DNA from: Gemmatimonadaceae bacterium
GTDB lineage: Bacteria; Gemmatimonadota; Gemmatimonadetes; Gemmatimonadales; Gemmatimonadaceae
Direction: 5' to 3'
NCBI GenBank assembly: GCA_020852815.1
Contig: JADZAN010000018.1
Span: 124,001 to 188,000 of the forward strand
Length of the DNA: 64,000 bases
Part shown: positions 35,054 to 43,398 of the stretch, in pieces
How positions within the stretch are numbered: the stretch's first letter is position 1
Layout: the number at the start of each line of letters is the position of its first letter
Notes under the pieces: generated by a model
What the model saw: the letters and a program-made list of their open reading frames with translations, nothing else
Databases searched by the model: none
Told to the model about the DNA's origin: nothing
Program-made: the position numbers and the translations under genes

Positions 35054-37951
35054 CTAGCGCGCTTCCACCAACCGAGCGGCGCGCACGCGGGCGAGCAGCG
35101 CCTCTGCCGCGCGCGTCTGGGCCGCGAGCGCGGGGTATCGGGCATAGCCGCGAGCGCCTTCGACCAGGAGCAACTCGGCGGCGGGCAGCATGCCTAACGC
35201 GAACTGGGCCCGTCCCAGCAGCACAGCCGTCTCTGCCCGTCGCTGGTCGAATCCCGGAAGGCGTGCCGCCTGCACAGCGCGCGCGCGTCTGAGCAGGGAG
35301 TCGGCGTCGGCCGCCCGGCCGCGGGACAGGTAGACCTCGGCGAGTGTGGTCCATGCCTCGGCGAGGCGCGGATGATCGGCGGGCAACGCACGCTCCAACG
35401 TCGACAGGGCCTCCCGAACTTCGCGCTCCGCCTCGGTCAGGCGCCCCACGCGCGAGAACAGCGCGGCACGGTTGCGCCGCGTGACCGCCACATCGACGGC
35501 GGTATCACCCAGGGCGGCGCGGCGCACCGTGAAAGCCCGTGCCAGGTCGCGCTCGGCGGCGCGGAACTGGCCGGCACCCATCCGTGCAACGCCCAGGTTG
35601 TTGATGGCCGTGCCGGTGCGCGCGTCGCTGGGGCCGTAGTCCGACGACCAGCGCCGCACCACCTCGTCGAACACCGCGGCCGCGCTGTCGTACTTCCCTT
35701 GTCGCACGAAGAGCACCGCGAGGTTGTTGGCGGAGATCATCGTGACGGCATGTCCAGGGCCCAGTGCCGTGCGCCGGATGTTCAAGGCCTCGCGTGTGAG
35801 GACCTCCGCCTCCGCCAGCCGCCCCTGATGCTCCAGCGGGACCGCCACGGCCTCGAGTGCGTACGCAAGGTCCCGGTGCCCGGGGGGCAGCAACCGCTTC
35901 CGACCGTCGAGTACGATGCGCGCCAACGATTCGGCAACCACTGCATTCCCCAGCTTGGATTGTGTCACCGACAGGTTGCCGAGGGAGTTGAGGATCAGGG
36001 TGTGGCCCGGGGGGAGTTGTCGCTGGCGGATCGCCAGCGATGACCGGTTCGCGGAGTCGGCGGCTTGCAGCTGGCCGGCGTCGGTCAAGGTCACGCCCAG
36101 GTTGTCGAGATCGGTGGCGACGGTCAGGCTGGTATCGCCAAAGGTCGCACGGTCGATGGCAATGCCGTCGCGATGCGCCGCGATCGCGCGGTCGTACTCC
36201 CCGAGGTCCTGCAGGTTGTTGGCGTACTCACCCAACGTGAGGCCGACCTCGGGCGATCGCGGACCATGGAGGCGGCGCTGGAGCGCGAGCGCGCGGGCCA
36301 GCACCGAATCGGCGCCCTCATAGTCACCGAGCGCGTTCAACGTAGTCCCGAGGTTCCCGAGTCGGTCGGCGAAGGCGGCGCTTTCGGGCCCCAGCACCCG
36401 TTCCGCGAGCGACACTGCCCGACGAAACAAGGAGTCGGCCTGCTGGAGAAGGCCGAGTTCACGGTACGTCTCGCCAAGAACTCCGTACATCTCGGACTGG
36501 ACTTCGGGCTGCGCGGCGAGCGCGGAATCCACGCGTCGCACGCCGCGGTCCACGAGGTCGCGTAAGGTGACCTCGCGCTGGCCGGACTCCTCGGGATTCG
36601 CCCCCTTGAACAGTCCGATGACGAAGGCGGAGGTCTCCCGCGCCTTGCGGGACTCGAGGCGCGCAATGCGCGCCTGCCAGAGGGTCGTCGCGAGGCCGCC
36701 GGCGAGCGCGAGAAACATGGCGAACCCCGCGCTCACGCCTGCGACGTGTCGGCGCACGAACTTGCGGAGGCGATACCACGCGGTGTCTGGTCGCGCGAGG
36801 ACGGGACGACCGGTGCGATAGCGGTGCAGGTCCTCCAGCAACGCATCGACTGAAGGATACCGGCGCGCCGGATCCTTCTGCAGCGCCCGGGCGACGATGG
36901 TGTCGAGGTCCCCGGCCAACTGTCGGGTGAGGCGCTGCGGGTCGCTACCGCGCCGCGCAGCGAGCTCACCCGCGGAGGCGTGCTCCACGCCCATCGTGAC
37001 CGGCTGATGCACGACCTCGCTCATGCGCGGGGGGACCACGTCGCACACCGCGCGCTCCACTTCTGTCGGCGTGAGTCGCGTTAGGCGATGCGCGCGATGA
37101 CCGCAGAGCAACTCGTACAGTACCGCGCCGAGCGCGTAGACGTCGGTCGCGGTGGTGATCGGTTCGCCGCGTACCTGTTCGGGCGACGCATACTCCGGGG
37201 TCATGACCCAGAGTGCCGTCGCTGTCTCCCCCGGCGCGGTGTCGGCGCCGAGCAGCTTGGCGATGCCGAAGTCGAGGAGCTTCACCGTCCCATCTGCGGT
37301 CACCAGGATGTTGGACGGCTTGATGTCGCGGTGGACGACGAGGTTGCGATGGGCGTATCGCGCGGCCTCGGCCACCTGCAGGAAGGTCTCGAGGCGCTCC
37401 TCCGTTGTGGCTCGGCGCTTGTCGCACCAGTCGGTGAGCCGCACGCCGTCGACGTACTCCATCGCGAACCAATGCTCGCCGTCCGCGGTGGTGCCGCCGT
37501 CGATGAGGCGCGCGAGGTTGGGGTGCTGCAACTGCGCCAGGATCTGGCGCTCGGCGAGGAATCGTCGGAGCACCTCCGCGGAGCGAGCGCCCCCTCGCAC
37601 CAGCTTGAGCGCCGCCTGCTGCTGGAAGCCGCCGGACTCGCGCTCGGCGAGCCAGACGGTGCCCATGCCACCGCGTCCGAGTTCGCGACCGAGGCGCCAC
37701 GAGCCGATGCTCTCGCCCGTGCGCGTCTCGGGAGGCGGCGAGTCCGACAGGCCGAGCAGAGCTGCAGCCGGCCTTTGGAGAAACTCGCCGGAGCGTTCGA
37801 GCGCGGCCACGAGGGCTCGCGCTTCCGCCAAAAGCGCCGGATCGTCGGTGCAGGCGGCGGCGAGGGCGTGCTCGCGCTGCGTCGGTTCGGTGTCGAGCGC
37901 GAGGTCGAGCAGCGCCTCGAGCCGGGCCGCGCGGGATGGAGGCGCGCCCAC
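35054..37951 (-). CDS. Serine/threonine protein kinase with TPR repeats
   Basis: About 965 residues from the GTG at 37951, just beyond the stop of the sigma-factor gene (CGC TGA CGG TGG). Kinase domain: LGRELGRGGMGTVWLAE, VHRDIKPSNIL and LLDFGIAKLLG are intact. A transmembrane helix (VSAGFAMFLALAGGLATTLW) separates it from a long TPR region (LGETYRELGLLQQADSLFRRAVSLAERVLGPES and many similar 42-residue units). The N-terminal 75 residues (LEALLDLALDTEPTQREHALAAAC) are the conserved lead-in of this class. Sigma factor and kinase side by side is a recurrent pair in Gemmatimonadota. Confidence 0.93.
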   Translation of the reverse strand: MGAPPSRAARLEALLDLALDTEPTQREHALAAACTDDPALLAEARALVAALERSGEFLQRPAAALLGLSDSPPPETRTGESIGSWRLGRELGRGGMGTVWLAERESGGFQQQAALKLVRGGARSAEVLRRFLAERQILAQLQHPNLARLIDGGTTADGEHWFAMEYVDGVRLTDWCDKRRATTEERLETFLQVAEAARYAHRNLVVHRDIKPSNILVTADGTVKLLDFGIAKLLGADTAPGETATALWVMTPEYASPEQVRGEPITTATDVYALGAVLYELLCGHRAHRLTRLTPTEVERAVCDVVPPRMSEVVHQPVTMGVEHASAGELAARRGSDPQRLTRQLAGDLDTIVARALQKDPARRYPSVDALLEDLHRYRTGRPVLARPDTAWYRLRKFVRRHVAGVSAGFAMFLALAGGLATTLWQARIARLESRKARETSAFVIGLFKGANPEESGQREVTLRDLVDRGVRRVDSALAAQPEVQSEMYGVLGETYRELGLLQQADSLFRRAVSLAERVLGPESAAFADRLGNLGTTLNALGDYEGADSVLARALALQRRLHGPRSPEVGLTLGEYANNLQDLGEYDRAIAAHRDGIAIDRATFGDTSLTVATDLDNLGVTLTDAGQLQAADSANRSSLAIRQRQLPPGHTLILNSLGNLSVTQSKLGNAVVAESLARIVLDGRKRLLPPGHRDLAYALEAVAVPLEHQGRLAEAEVLTREALNIRRTALGPGHAVTMISANNLAVLFVRQGKYDSAAAVFDEVVRRWSSDYGPSDARTGTAINNLGVARMGAGQFRAAERDLARAFTVRRAALGDTAVDVAVTRRNRAALFSRVGRLTEAEREVREALSTLERALPADHPRLAEAWTTLAEVYLSRGRAADADSLLRRARAVQAARLPGFDQRRAETAVLLGRAQFALGMLPAAELLLVEGARGYARYPALAAQTRAAEALLARVRAARLVEAR

Positions 37952-37953
37952 CG

Positions 37954-38541
37954 TCAGCGCTCCGCCGGCGGCTCCCCGTCGGCGCCGTGCAGCATGCGGA
38001 AGAGGAAGGCGCGCGCCTTCTGCCATTCGCGCTTCACGGTCCGCGGGGAGCAGTCCATCGCCTCACCCGCTTCCTCCACCGAGAGGCCGGCGAAGAAGCG
38101 GAGTTCCACCACCTGCGCGAGCCGCGGATGTTCGACGGCGAGCGCCTTGAGCGCCTCGTCGAGTGCGACGATGTCGTCGCTCGCGGTGGCGCCGGCCACT
38201 TCGAGGCGGTCGAGTGAGACGGGGTGCTGCCCATGCCCCCGTTTGGCCGTCGTACGCTGGCGCGCGTAATCCACGATGATCTGACGCATCGCGGTGGCCG
38301 CGACTGCATGGAAGTGCCGCCGGTCGGCGTACTCCGCGCGAGTGCTGTTCACCAGGCGAAGGTACGCCTCGTGCACCAGCGCTGTCGTGTCGAGCGTGTC
38401 GCCGGGGCGCCAACGCCCCAGCTCGCGATGGGCCGCGCGCCGGAGCTCGCCATAGACCACGGGAAACACCGCGTCGAGCGCGCCCGGCTCACCGCGGCGC
38501 GCGCGGGCGAGGAGGTCGGTGATGTCGGTGTCGTGGGGCAT
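37954..38541 (-). CDS. ECF RNA polymerase sigma factor (TIGR02999 type)
   Basis: About 195 residues from the ATG at 38541 (MPHDTDITDLLARARRGEPG). Sigma-70 region 2 is seen in PVVYGELRRAAHRELGRWRPGDTLDTTALVHEAYLRLV and region 4 in DEALKALAVEHPRLAQVVELRFFAGLSVEEAGEAMDCSPRTVKREWQKARAFLF. The TALVHEAYLRL motif is characteristic of the sigma group found next to serine/threonine kinases. No anti-sigma factor is adjacent; the kinase downstream probably provides control, possibly by phosphorylation, which is inference. An earlier in-frame start at 38712 adds only low-quality sequence. Confidence 0.93.
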   Translation of the reverse strand: MPHDTDITDLLARARRGEPGALDAVFPVVYGELRRAAHRELGRWRPGDTLDTTALVHEAYLRLVNSTRAEYADRRHFHAVAATAMRQIIVDYARQRTTAKRGHGQHPVSLDRLEVAGATASDDIVALDEALKALAVEHPRLAQVVELRFFAGLSVEEAGEAMDCSPRTVKREWQKARAFLFRMLHGADGEPPAER

Positions 38542-38663
38542 GGCGGGGAGCAGGTGCACCGGTCGCCGTGTGGTGCACGAACGTACGAGCGCCCTGTGGG
38601 ATCGACAAGTCGGCGGAAGCACGACGGTACACGCGCCGCTCCGCGTGGCCGCGCCGATGGCCG

Positions 38664-39248
38664 TCACGACGCGCTCCCGCTCCCGAGCGGCGGCAGGGGG
38701 AGTGCGCGCCACGCCACTACCAGCCAGGCATCGAACAGCGCCGGCGCCGTCAGCTCCAACACGCCGATGCCGACAACCACCACCGCGGCGCCCATCGCGA
38801 ATCCACCGCCGATCGGCGATCGGATTCTCAAACGCTCCGGATGGTTTGTGAGATGCCAGCCGAGCCAGCGGGCCCTTCCCGAGCTGCCCCAGGCAACCCC
38901 CGCCGGTAGCAACACGATCCCGGGCCTGGCGCGTAGCAGGTCAAGGAGCTCGCGCTCGGCGTGGGCTCCCCACGCGATCCCGCACGCGGCGATGGCGGCG
39001 CCGAGGAGCGCGATCCACACGCTCCCCCAGAAGGCGGCGCGTCCCTCGAAGCGGGCGTGGCGTGCGGCGGGCGGGGCCACTACCTGCGACCCCGTTCGCG
39101 CGCCGTCCGCCGCCAGGGCCAGTCCGGAGAGTCCCATGGCCACGAGGGCGGAGGCCTCGAGGAGTCGACCGGCAACGAGGCGACTCATCAGGGCGAGCCC
39201 GGCCGCGATTCCGGCCAGCCCGAGGATCGAGAATGTGGAGCGCCGCAT
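38664..39248 (-). CDS. Membrane protein of unknown function
   Basis: About 194 residues from the ATG at 39248 (MRRSTFSILGLAGIAAGLALMSR). Five or so hydrophobic segments are seen: STFSILGLAGIAAGLALMS, LLEASALVAMGLSGLALAA, FWGSVWIALLGAAIAACGIAWGAH, IVLLPAGVAWG and GGFAMGAAVVVVGIGVLELT. It precedes the sigma factor by 120 bases on the same strand. Its cassette-side boundary is the attC at 39332, 84 bases upstream. Function not recognised. Confidence 0.6.
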   Translation of the reverse strand: MRRSTFSILGLAGIAAGLALMSRLVAGRLLEASALVAMGLSGLALAADGARTGSQVVAPPAARHARFEGRAAFWGSVWIALLGAAIAACGIAWGAHAERELLDLLRARPGIVLLPAGVAWGSSGRARWLGWHLTNHPERLRIRSPIGGGFAMGAAVVVVGIGVLELTAPALFDAWLVVAWRALPLPPLGSGSAS

Positions 39249-39331
39249 CGTCGTCTGCCGTGAGTAGTCCGACAGAAGGAACGCAATCGAGACCGAAGAC
39301 GGGCCAACTCCGCACCGCGCTAGCTGTAGGT

Positions 39332-39433
39332 GACGAACGCTCGCGTTCATCCGCAGGCGATCTCCCATCAGACGCGCGCACCCCTGCGCGCGCCATCGCT
39401 AGCCCGCCTGCAGGGGGCAAGTTGTTGTTAGGC
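39332..39433 (-). other. attC site
   Basis: GACGAAC (39332 to 39338) and GTTAGGC (39427 to 39433) enclose a good hairpin with arms TCCGCAGGCGA / GCCCGCCTGCAGG and an inner GACGCGCGC repeat. The right core complements the first bases of its own cassette (GCCTAAC at 39762). Confidence 0.75.
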
Positions 39434-39727
39434 GGCGTGAGTACGCGTGAGACTCGCGACATAGGTTCCGATCCGCCAGAACATCGCGACATTGAGGACG
39501 GCCACAGATACTGTCGAGGTCCAACCGCGTACCGCGGCGCTGGCGCCATCCTGCGCCCAACCGAGGACCCATAGCAGGCCGACCATGATGACCACGAACT
39601 TCCAGCCCACCGTTACCGAAAGCGGGAAGTATCGCTGCAGAATGTGGCGGCCCTGTGTCGCACCGTTTCTGAGATAGAGGTACACAAGGCCCGCCAGCGT
39701 GATGACGAAGGTACTCCACGCACTCAC
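39428..39727 (-). CDS. Small membrane protein cassette gene
   Basis: About 99 residues (MSAWSTFVITLAGLVYLYLRN) with three hydrophobic segments: STFVITLAGLVYLYL, WKFVVIMVGLLWVLGWAQ and the amphipathic VSVAVLNVAMFWRIGTYVASLT. The stop codon lies in the attC core and the cassette start (39768) is 41 bases upstream, so the gene fills its cassette completely. Function is unknown. Confidence 0.7.
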   Translation of the reverse strand: MSAWSTFVITLAGLVYLYLRNGATQGRHILQRYFPLSVTVGWKFVVIMVGLLWVLGWAQDGASAAVRGWTSTVSVAVLNVAMFWRIGTYVASLTRTHAA

Positions 39728-39761
39728 CAGCGACCACGGAGTGACAGCCGCCGGTGGGGAT

Positions 39762-39779
39762 GCCTAACGACTTGCCGAC
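39762..39779 (-). other. Collapsed attC
   Basis: GCCTAAC remains, but only about 11 bases separate it from the stop codon of the gene at 39780, so nearly the whole recombination site has been lost. Mobilisation of that cassette as a unit should be impaired. Confidence 0.45.
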
Positions 39780-40241
39780 TTACCGGCGGGCGCCGTGCTC
39801 AACTCCCGCGCGCCCCTCCTGGTCCTCGAACTCCGCGAGTTCCTCCGGTGTCAGCAGCCGCGCGGCGAGCCAGTGGCTCAGCGAGTCCGGAGTAGCCTGG
39901 TTCACGGACATGTCCCCGCGCAACACGCGCTCGGCGACGTCCCGGACGAGGGCGGCTTTGGCGATGTGCCACACGGCAATCGCGGTGGTGCGTAGCGACG
40001 CGTCGTCGCGCGGCGGCGCGTCGTCGGCGAGCAGGGTACGGAGAAAGCCGGCCACGTGGATCTCGGATGCGTCGGCAGCCACCATGCCGACGATGGTCTG
40101 TGACTGCGCGCGCAACCATTCCGGCGTCGCGCGCGGCGCGCGGTCGAGCAGCCGGCACAGCACGCGCTCGAGCGGGGCGTGGGGCGCCTCGCCGCGATCG
40201 ACCCAGTTGCTGGCCTTGTGGCTGATGAGCGTCGGCGGCAT
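39780..40241 (-). CDS. Conserved hypothetical protein, paralogue of the first cassette gene
   Basis: About 153 residues (MPPTLISHKASNWVDRGEAPHAPLERVL...). It is nearly the same as the protein of the cassette next to attI (62438 to 62887), including TPEWLRAQSQTIVGMVAADASE and TTAIAVWHIAKAALVRDVAERVL, with most differences at the C-terminus. No signal peptide or membrane segment is seen; the sequence is mostly helical with many Arg and Glu. Both copies begin just inside the same boundary sequence (GACTAAC). The family is not recognised. Its own attC has collapsed. Confidence 0.7.
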   Translation of the reverse strand: MPPTLISHKASNWVDRGEAPHAPLERVLCRLLDRAPRATPEWLRAQSQTIVGMVAADASEIHVAGFLRTLLADDAPPRDDASLRTTAIAVWHIAKAALVRDVAERVLRGDMSVNQATPDSLSHWLAARLLTPEELAEFEDQEGRAGVEHGARR

Positions 40242-40269
40242 GCGCGTCGGCCTCGACGGTGAGTGGTCG

Positions 40270-40295
40270 GACTAACCGTTGGGATTCACCCGCGC
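40270..40295 (-). other. Half attC
   Basis: GACTAAC followed by CGTTGGGATTCACCCGCGC matches the left arm of the complete site at 53358. The right part is missing, and the neighbouring gene's 3' end overlaps it. Confidence 0.5.
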
Positions 40296-40513
40296 GCCTG
40301 CTGATGCTGCGCGCGGCCGGTGATCAAGACGAGCGGCACGCGACCATGAGCGATGACAAACGTGACTGCGGCTGCGTAGGTCAGCAGCTGCGAGGCAAAC
40401 TCGCCTCGGGCGGCATGCAGCGCGAGCGCGAACACGAAGATGACCAGTAGGGCGGTGCCTCCAAGTACCCACCAGAGGGCACCGAACGAGCGGACAAGGT
40501 TGGGTGATGGCAT
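40286..40513 (-). CDS. Small membrane protein
   Basis: About 75 residues with two hydrophobic stretches, LWWVLGGTALLVIFVFALALHAA and LLTYAAAVTFVIAHGRVPLVLI, and a basic tail (GRAQHQQARG). The tail is encoded inside the half attC, so the original C-terminus may have been shorter. It starts 52 bases beyond the stop of the aspartic protease-like gene on the same strand, and no attC separates the two. Confidence 0.55.
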   Translation of the reverse strand: MPSPNLVRSFGALWWVLGGTALLVIFVFALALHAARGEFASQLLTYAAAVTFVIAHGRVPLVLITGRAQHQQARG

Positions 40514-40565
40514 GCGAAAGTCCTCAGATGCTCGAGACCTGAAGGGTCGATACCAGTCATCGAAT

Positions 40566-41051
40566 CTACACTTCCAGTGCGCCCGGGTCAGGTGCAGCGT
40601 TTGGTTCGGCTGCGACCGCCTTCAGAAACAGGGACTCAGTGGCGTAGTCGATCACGGCCGCATGAGCGTCAAACACGTCCGTGCCGAGGATCACGTCGAC
40701 CTCGGCCGACCCGTTCGCCCTGAGAGAGGCGTTCACGTGCTCAAAGTCCAGCCCGGCCGGGCCCACCAGCCGCGGGATGAGCGACCCGAGTTGCAGCACC
40801 GCACCCTCGACCCGGTACTGATCGAGGGCGCCGCCCGCCCCGCCCGCCTCGCGGTTCAGCCATTCCCATCGGAGACCGACGGCCTGAACCACCGACATGG
40901 CCACCACTGTGATAGCGGCCCCGGTGTCCACCAACACCTCGACCGGGCGACCGTTGAGCGTGCCGTCCGTGTGGAAATGACCCACGACGCTGCGTCTGAG
41001 CGGCACGCGCACGTAGCCATGGGCCGTCAGGAAGTCGGTCAACTCACTCAC
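40566..41051 (-). CDS. Retropepsin-like aspartic protease domain protein
   Basis: About 161 residues from a GTG at 41051, preceded at eight bases by GGAGGG; an in-frame start at 41099 is possible. The retropepsin-like motif is clear: GRPVEVLVDTGAAITVVAMSVVQAVGL contains the catalytic Asp-Thr-Gly with hydrophobic flanks, and later VDVILGTDVFDAHAAVIDY matches the second conserved Gly-containing element. The domain is similar to gag-like aspartyl proteases found in bacteria (TIGR02281/PF13650 group). Substrate unknown. Confidence 0.8.
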   Translation of the reverse strand: MSELTDFLTAHGYVRVPLRRSVVGHFHTDGTLNGRPVEVLVDTGAAITVVAMSVVQAVGLRWEWLNREAGGAGGALDQYRVEGAVLQLGSLIPRLVGPAGLDFEHVNASLRANGSAEVDVILGTDVFDAHAAVIDYATESLFLKAVAAEPNAAPDPGALEV

Positions 41052-41205
41052 TTTCCCTACCCTCCGCGGCCGAACGCATGTCGGCCAGGTCTGCTGCAAC
41101 GTGAGTCAACTGGCGGGATCGAGAGCGCCGGCGGTGTCGCGCTCGAACAGATAGAAGGGCAGTGCGCGACGAGGAAAACTGAGCTCACCGGCCTCACACC
41201 TCGAG

Positions 41206-41853
41206 TCACTGACGTCTTGTCAGCACAACATGCGTTGCGGCCGCGGTCGGAACATGACTCGTGCACTCGTAGCCCAAGGCAGTGAGATCAAGGCCGTGCA
41301 AGAGATGCTCGCCGGAGCCGAGCAGCTTGGGTGCGATCGCCACGTGTAGCTCGTCGATGAGTCTCGCCTCGAGGTATTGGCGAACCGTCGCCACGCCGCC
41401 GCTGATCTGAACGTCCTTGTCCGCCGCGGCCGCAAAGGCGCGCTGCATCGCTTCGCGAATACCCTGAGTAACGAAATGATAGACCGTACCTCCTTCCATC
41501 TCGACCGACGGGCGGGCGTGATGCGTCAATACGAAGACCGGGCCGTGGTATGGCGGGTTCTTTCCCCACCAGCCGCGCCACGTTTCATCGGGCCAGGCAC
41601 CGCGAATCGGGCCGAACATGTTACGGCCCATGATCCACGCACCGACGCCATCACCAAATCGTCGAGCGAACTCGTCATCGACGCCAGTGGTGCCGCCAGG
41701 CTTCCCGCCCATGCGCTGGAACGTGTGCGTCGGGAAGAGCCACTCGTGCAACGCCTCGCCGCCGACACCGAGAGGCTCCTCGCGTGTCTGGCGCGGCCCG
41801 GCCCCATAGCCGTCGATCGAGATCGTGAAGTTGTGCACGCGTACGCGAGCCAT
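41206..41853 (-). CDS. RibD C-terminal-like / dihydrofolate reductase family protein
   Basis: About 215 residues from the ATG at 41853 (MARVRVHNFTISIDGYGAG). It shows the longer form of this family: NFTISIDGYGAGPRQTREEPLGVGGEALHEWLF, then AWIMGRNMFGPIRGAWPDETWRGWWGKNPPYHGPVFVLTHHARPSVEMEGGTVYHFV and DVQISGGVATVRQYLEARLIDELHVAIAPKLLGSGEHL. These are putative NADPH-dependent reductases. Another family member is at 15789. The expected attC at its left is only a fragment, around 41058 to 41110. Confidence 0.9.
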   Translation of the reverse strand: MARVRVHNFTISIDGYGAGPRQTREEPLGVGGEALHEWLFPTHTFQRMGGKPGGTTGVDDEFARRFGDGVGAWIMGRNMFGPIRGAWPDETWRGWWGKNPPYHGPVFVLTHHARPSVEMEGGTVYHFVTQGIREAMQRAFAAAADKDVQISGGVATVRQYLEARLIDELHVAIAPKLLGSGEHLLHGLDLTALGYECTSHVPTAAATHVVLTRRQ

Positions 41854-41936
41854 CTGCTCCTCCCAGGCAACAACGACGTTGGTCAAGGCGCGACAGGGCG
41901 ATGCACGTGGGGACAAGTCACCAAGACTGCTCACAC

Positions 41937-42032
41937 GCCCAATGTTTCACCTCAGCAGCGGTTCAAGGCAATAGGGCGGCCGCGCCGCCGCCGCCTACCA
42001 TGGTCGCCCGTCTGCTGCAGCGTGTGTTAGGC
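41937..42032 (-). other. attC site of a gene-less cassette
   Basis: GCCCAAT (left core, last base mutated) and GTTAGGC (42026 to 42032). The right core complements the GCCTAAC at 42109, so a small cassette with a body of only about 77 bases is bounded here. Confidence 0.6.
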
Positions 42033-42108
42033 ATTGACGCCATCGCTTGCGTTCCATGACGTTCATCCGGAGAGGAGTATCGCGGCACTCGTCGGTGCTC
42101 GGCTAGAT

Positions 42109-42177
42109 GCCTAACTGAAGATTGCGAGGCGCGGGCATTCACCTGAGTGCGGCCGGCGGCTTCAGGCGATGTCATGA
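42109..42177 (-). other. attC site, short and partly degraded
   Basis: GCCTAAC (42109 to 42115), then inverted arms CTGAAG / CTTCAG and a degraded right core GTCATGA. It lies 29 bases from the stop of the gene at 42206. Confidence 0.5.
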
Positions 42178-42205
42178 TGCGGCGACAGCAGTGCGCCCTC
42201 AGAGG

Positions 42206-42685
42206 TCACCGTTCCGCCTGGCGTGGCAATACCGCATTGTGCCAATACAACGCACTCCCAAGCGCCCGCGTCGCCCGACGATCGAGATACCACGCGGTGC
42301 CGCCGAGCGCGAGAAAGGAAGTCCCGAGGCCGATCACCATGCCGCGCTCGGGCGCATCAACGTGATCCATCGCGATCCCCAGGGCGAGACCGCCGGCGAT
42401 GGAGGACGCGAGCATGACCCAACGACTGCGTGGATACCAACGATCGAAGGTGCGCGCGTAGGCTTGCGCGGAGTCGTCGGCGACAGCCAGGCGCGTGAGG
42501 CGCGGCATACCGCCGATCAAGGTCATGCGACCGACGACGAGGTCACGACCGCGAATCAACTCGCCGCCTTGCAGCCGCAGCGCGCACTCAGCGTAGGAAC
42601 AGCCCGTTCGAGGCGCCTGCGCGCGCAAACGCGTCGGTTGGCTCACGACGAACAGCGAGAACACCACAAGTACCACACAACGCAT
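42206..42685 (-). CDS. Exported protein with two membrane-like segments
   Basis: About 159 residues from the ATG at 42685 (MRCVVLVVFSLFVVSQPTRLRAQ), a signal peptide ending A-Q. The mature protein has a Cys pair (RTGCSYAECALRLQGGELIRGRDLVVGRM), as in a family of small Gemmatimonadota exported proteins, then WVMLASSIAGGLALGIAM and MVIGLGTSFLALGGTAWYL, which look like two membrane helices. It ends with ALGSALYWHNAVLPRQAER. Function unknown. Confidence 0.65.
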   Translation of the reverse strand: MRCVVLVVFSLFVVSQPTRLRAQAPRTGCSYAECALRLQGGELIRGRDLVVGRMTLIGGMPRLTRLAVADDSAQAYARTFDRWYPRSRWVMLASSIAGGLALGIAMDHVDAPERGMVIGLGTSFLALGGTAWYLDRRATRALGSALYWHNAVLPRQAER

Positions 42686-42740
42686 CCGGCACCTCGCGAC
42701 AAGAGACGGAGGGAGATACCCTCCCCATGCACATGTGTTG

Positions 42741-42819
42741 CGGTAACTCGATGACGGCAGCATGACGCCCAGCATCAAGGGCGGCGCGCAGCGCCGTTCG
42801 CTGCAGGCTGTGGTTCGGC
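42741..42819 (-). other. Degenerate attC
   Basis: CGGTAAC (42741 to 42747) and GTTCGGC (42813 to 42819) with GCGGCGCGCAGCGCCG between. Placed as expected at the 3' end of the NTF2-like gene. Confidence 0.45.
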
Positions 42820-42834
42820 GGGCCGTCCCGGCAC

Positions 42835-43224
42835 TCACCCTTCTTCCGTCTGAGCGAGCCGTGAGAGGTGGGTTAACACGCAGCGCCACTGCCCCGCGCG
42901 CCGGACAAAGACGGACGACGAGCGCTCGACTTCGCGGAAGGGCTGCCCTTGGTACTTCCCTCCGGATACCCCGCGTGCGGAGACCACGGCGGTATCGCCG
43001 TAAACGCGGATATGGAAGTCTTCCGACGTCATCTCGTCGTGAGTCAGGGCTCCCGACCTCACCAACCCCAGAAAGGTCGCTTTGTCGCCAACTCGGCCAT
43101 CGGGACCAATGATGACCCAGTCGTCGGCCATATACCGCCCGATCGCTTCCGCGTCGTTCCCGACCATCGCCCGGTCCCAGTCGTGAGAGACACCAATCAA
43201 CTCGTCTTCCATGCTGCTGCTCAC
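42835..43224 (-). CDS. NTF2-like (SnoaL/DUF4440) protein
   Basis: About 129 residues without a signal peptide (MSSSMEDELIGVSHDWDRAMVGNDAEAIGRYMADDWVIIGPDG). The usual domain pattern continues with ATFLGLVRSGALTHDEMTSEDFHIRVYGDTAVVSARGV and ends SSSVFVRRAGQWRCVLTHLSRL. Cytoplasmic counterpart of the exported protein at 23119. No catalytic residues can be assigned with confidence. It is a single-gene cassette with a degraded site on its 3' side. Confidence 0.88.
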   Translation of the reverse strand: MSSSMEDELIGVSHDWDRAMVGNDAEAIGRYMADDWVIIGPDGRVGDKATFLGLVRSGALTHDEMTSEDFHIRVYGDTAVVSARGVSGGKYQGQPFREVERSSSVFVRRAGQWRCVLTHLSRLAQTEEG

Positions 43225-43264
43225 GATCCACTCCTCATTCTAGGGTTCATCCCGCGCGGCGAAC

Positions 43265-43331
43265 GGCTAACGTTCAGCAGCGGGCGGAGCGAGCTGCCCC
43301 GATCGCCCGACTGTTGCAGCCGCTGTTGGAT
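43265..43331 (-). other. attC site, short
   Basis: GGCTAAC (43265 to 43271) and GTTGGAT (43325 to 43331), with arms CAGCAGCGGGCG / CGCCCGACTGTTG. Confidence 0.55.
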
Positions 43332-43398
43332 GGCGGATCGCTGGTGCGGCGTGTCCACCGCGCCGGTGCGAGCCTCCGGGCGTCGCGTGGCTCCGAAC

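Noticed and set aside
35372-38269. Long plus-strand frames opposite the second kinase and sigma factor
   Set aside because: Arg/His-rich shadow translations with no domain; the minus strand shows complete sigma and kinase motifs.
41099-41206. A complete attC between the two genes here
   Set aside because: Only scattered matches (GCGGCCGAACGCATGTCGGCCAGG and CTGCTGCAACG) are present and the cores do not pair, so only a fragment can be claimed.
42206-43231. One long minus-strand protein across two genes and an attC
   Set aside because: The upper part is another frame of the NTF2-like gene and the attC; the true gene starts at 42685 with a signal peptide.
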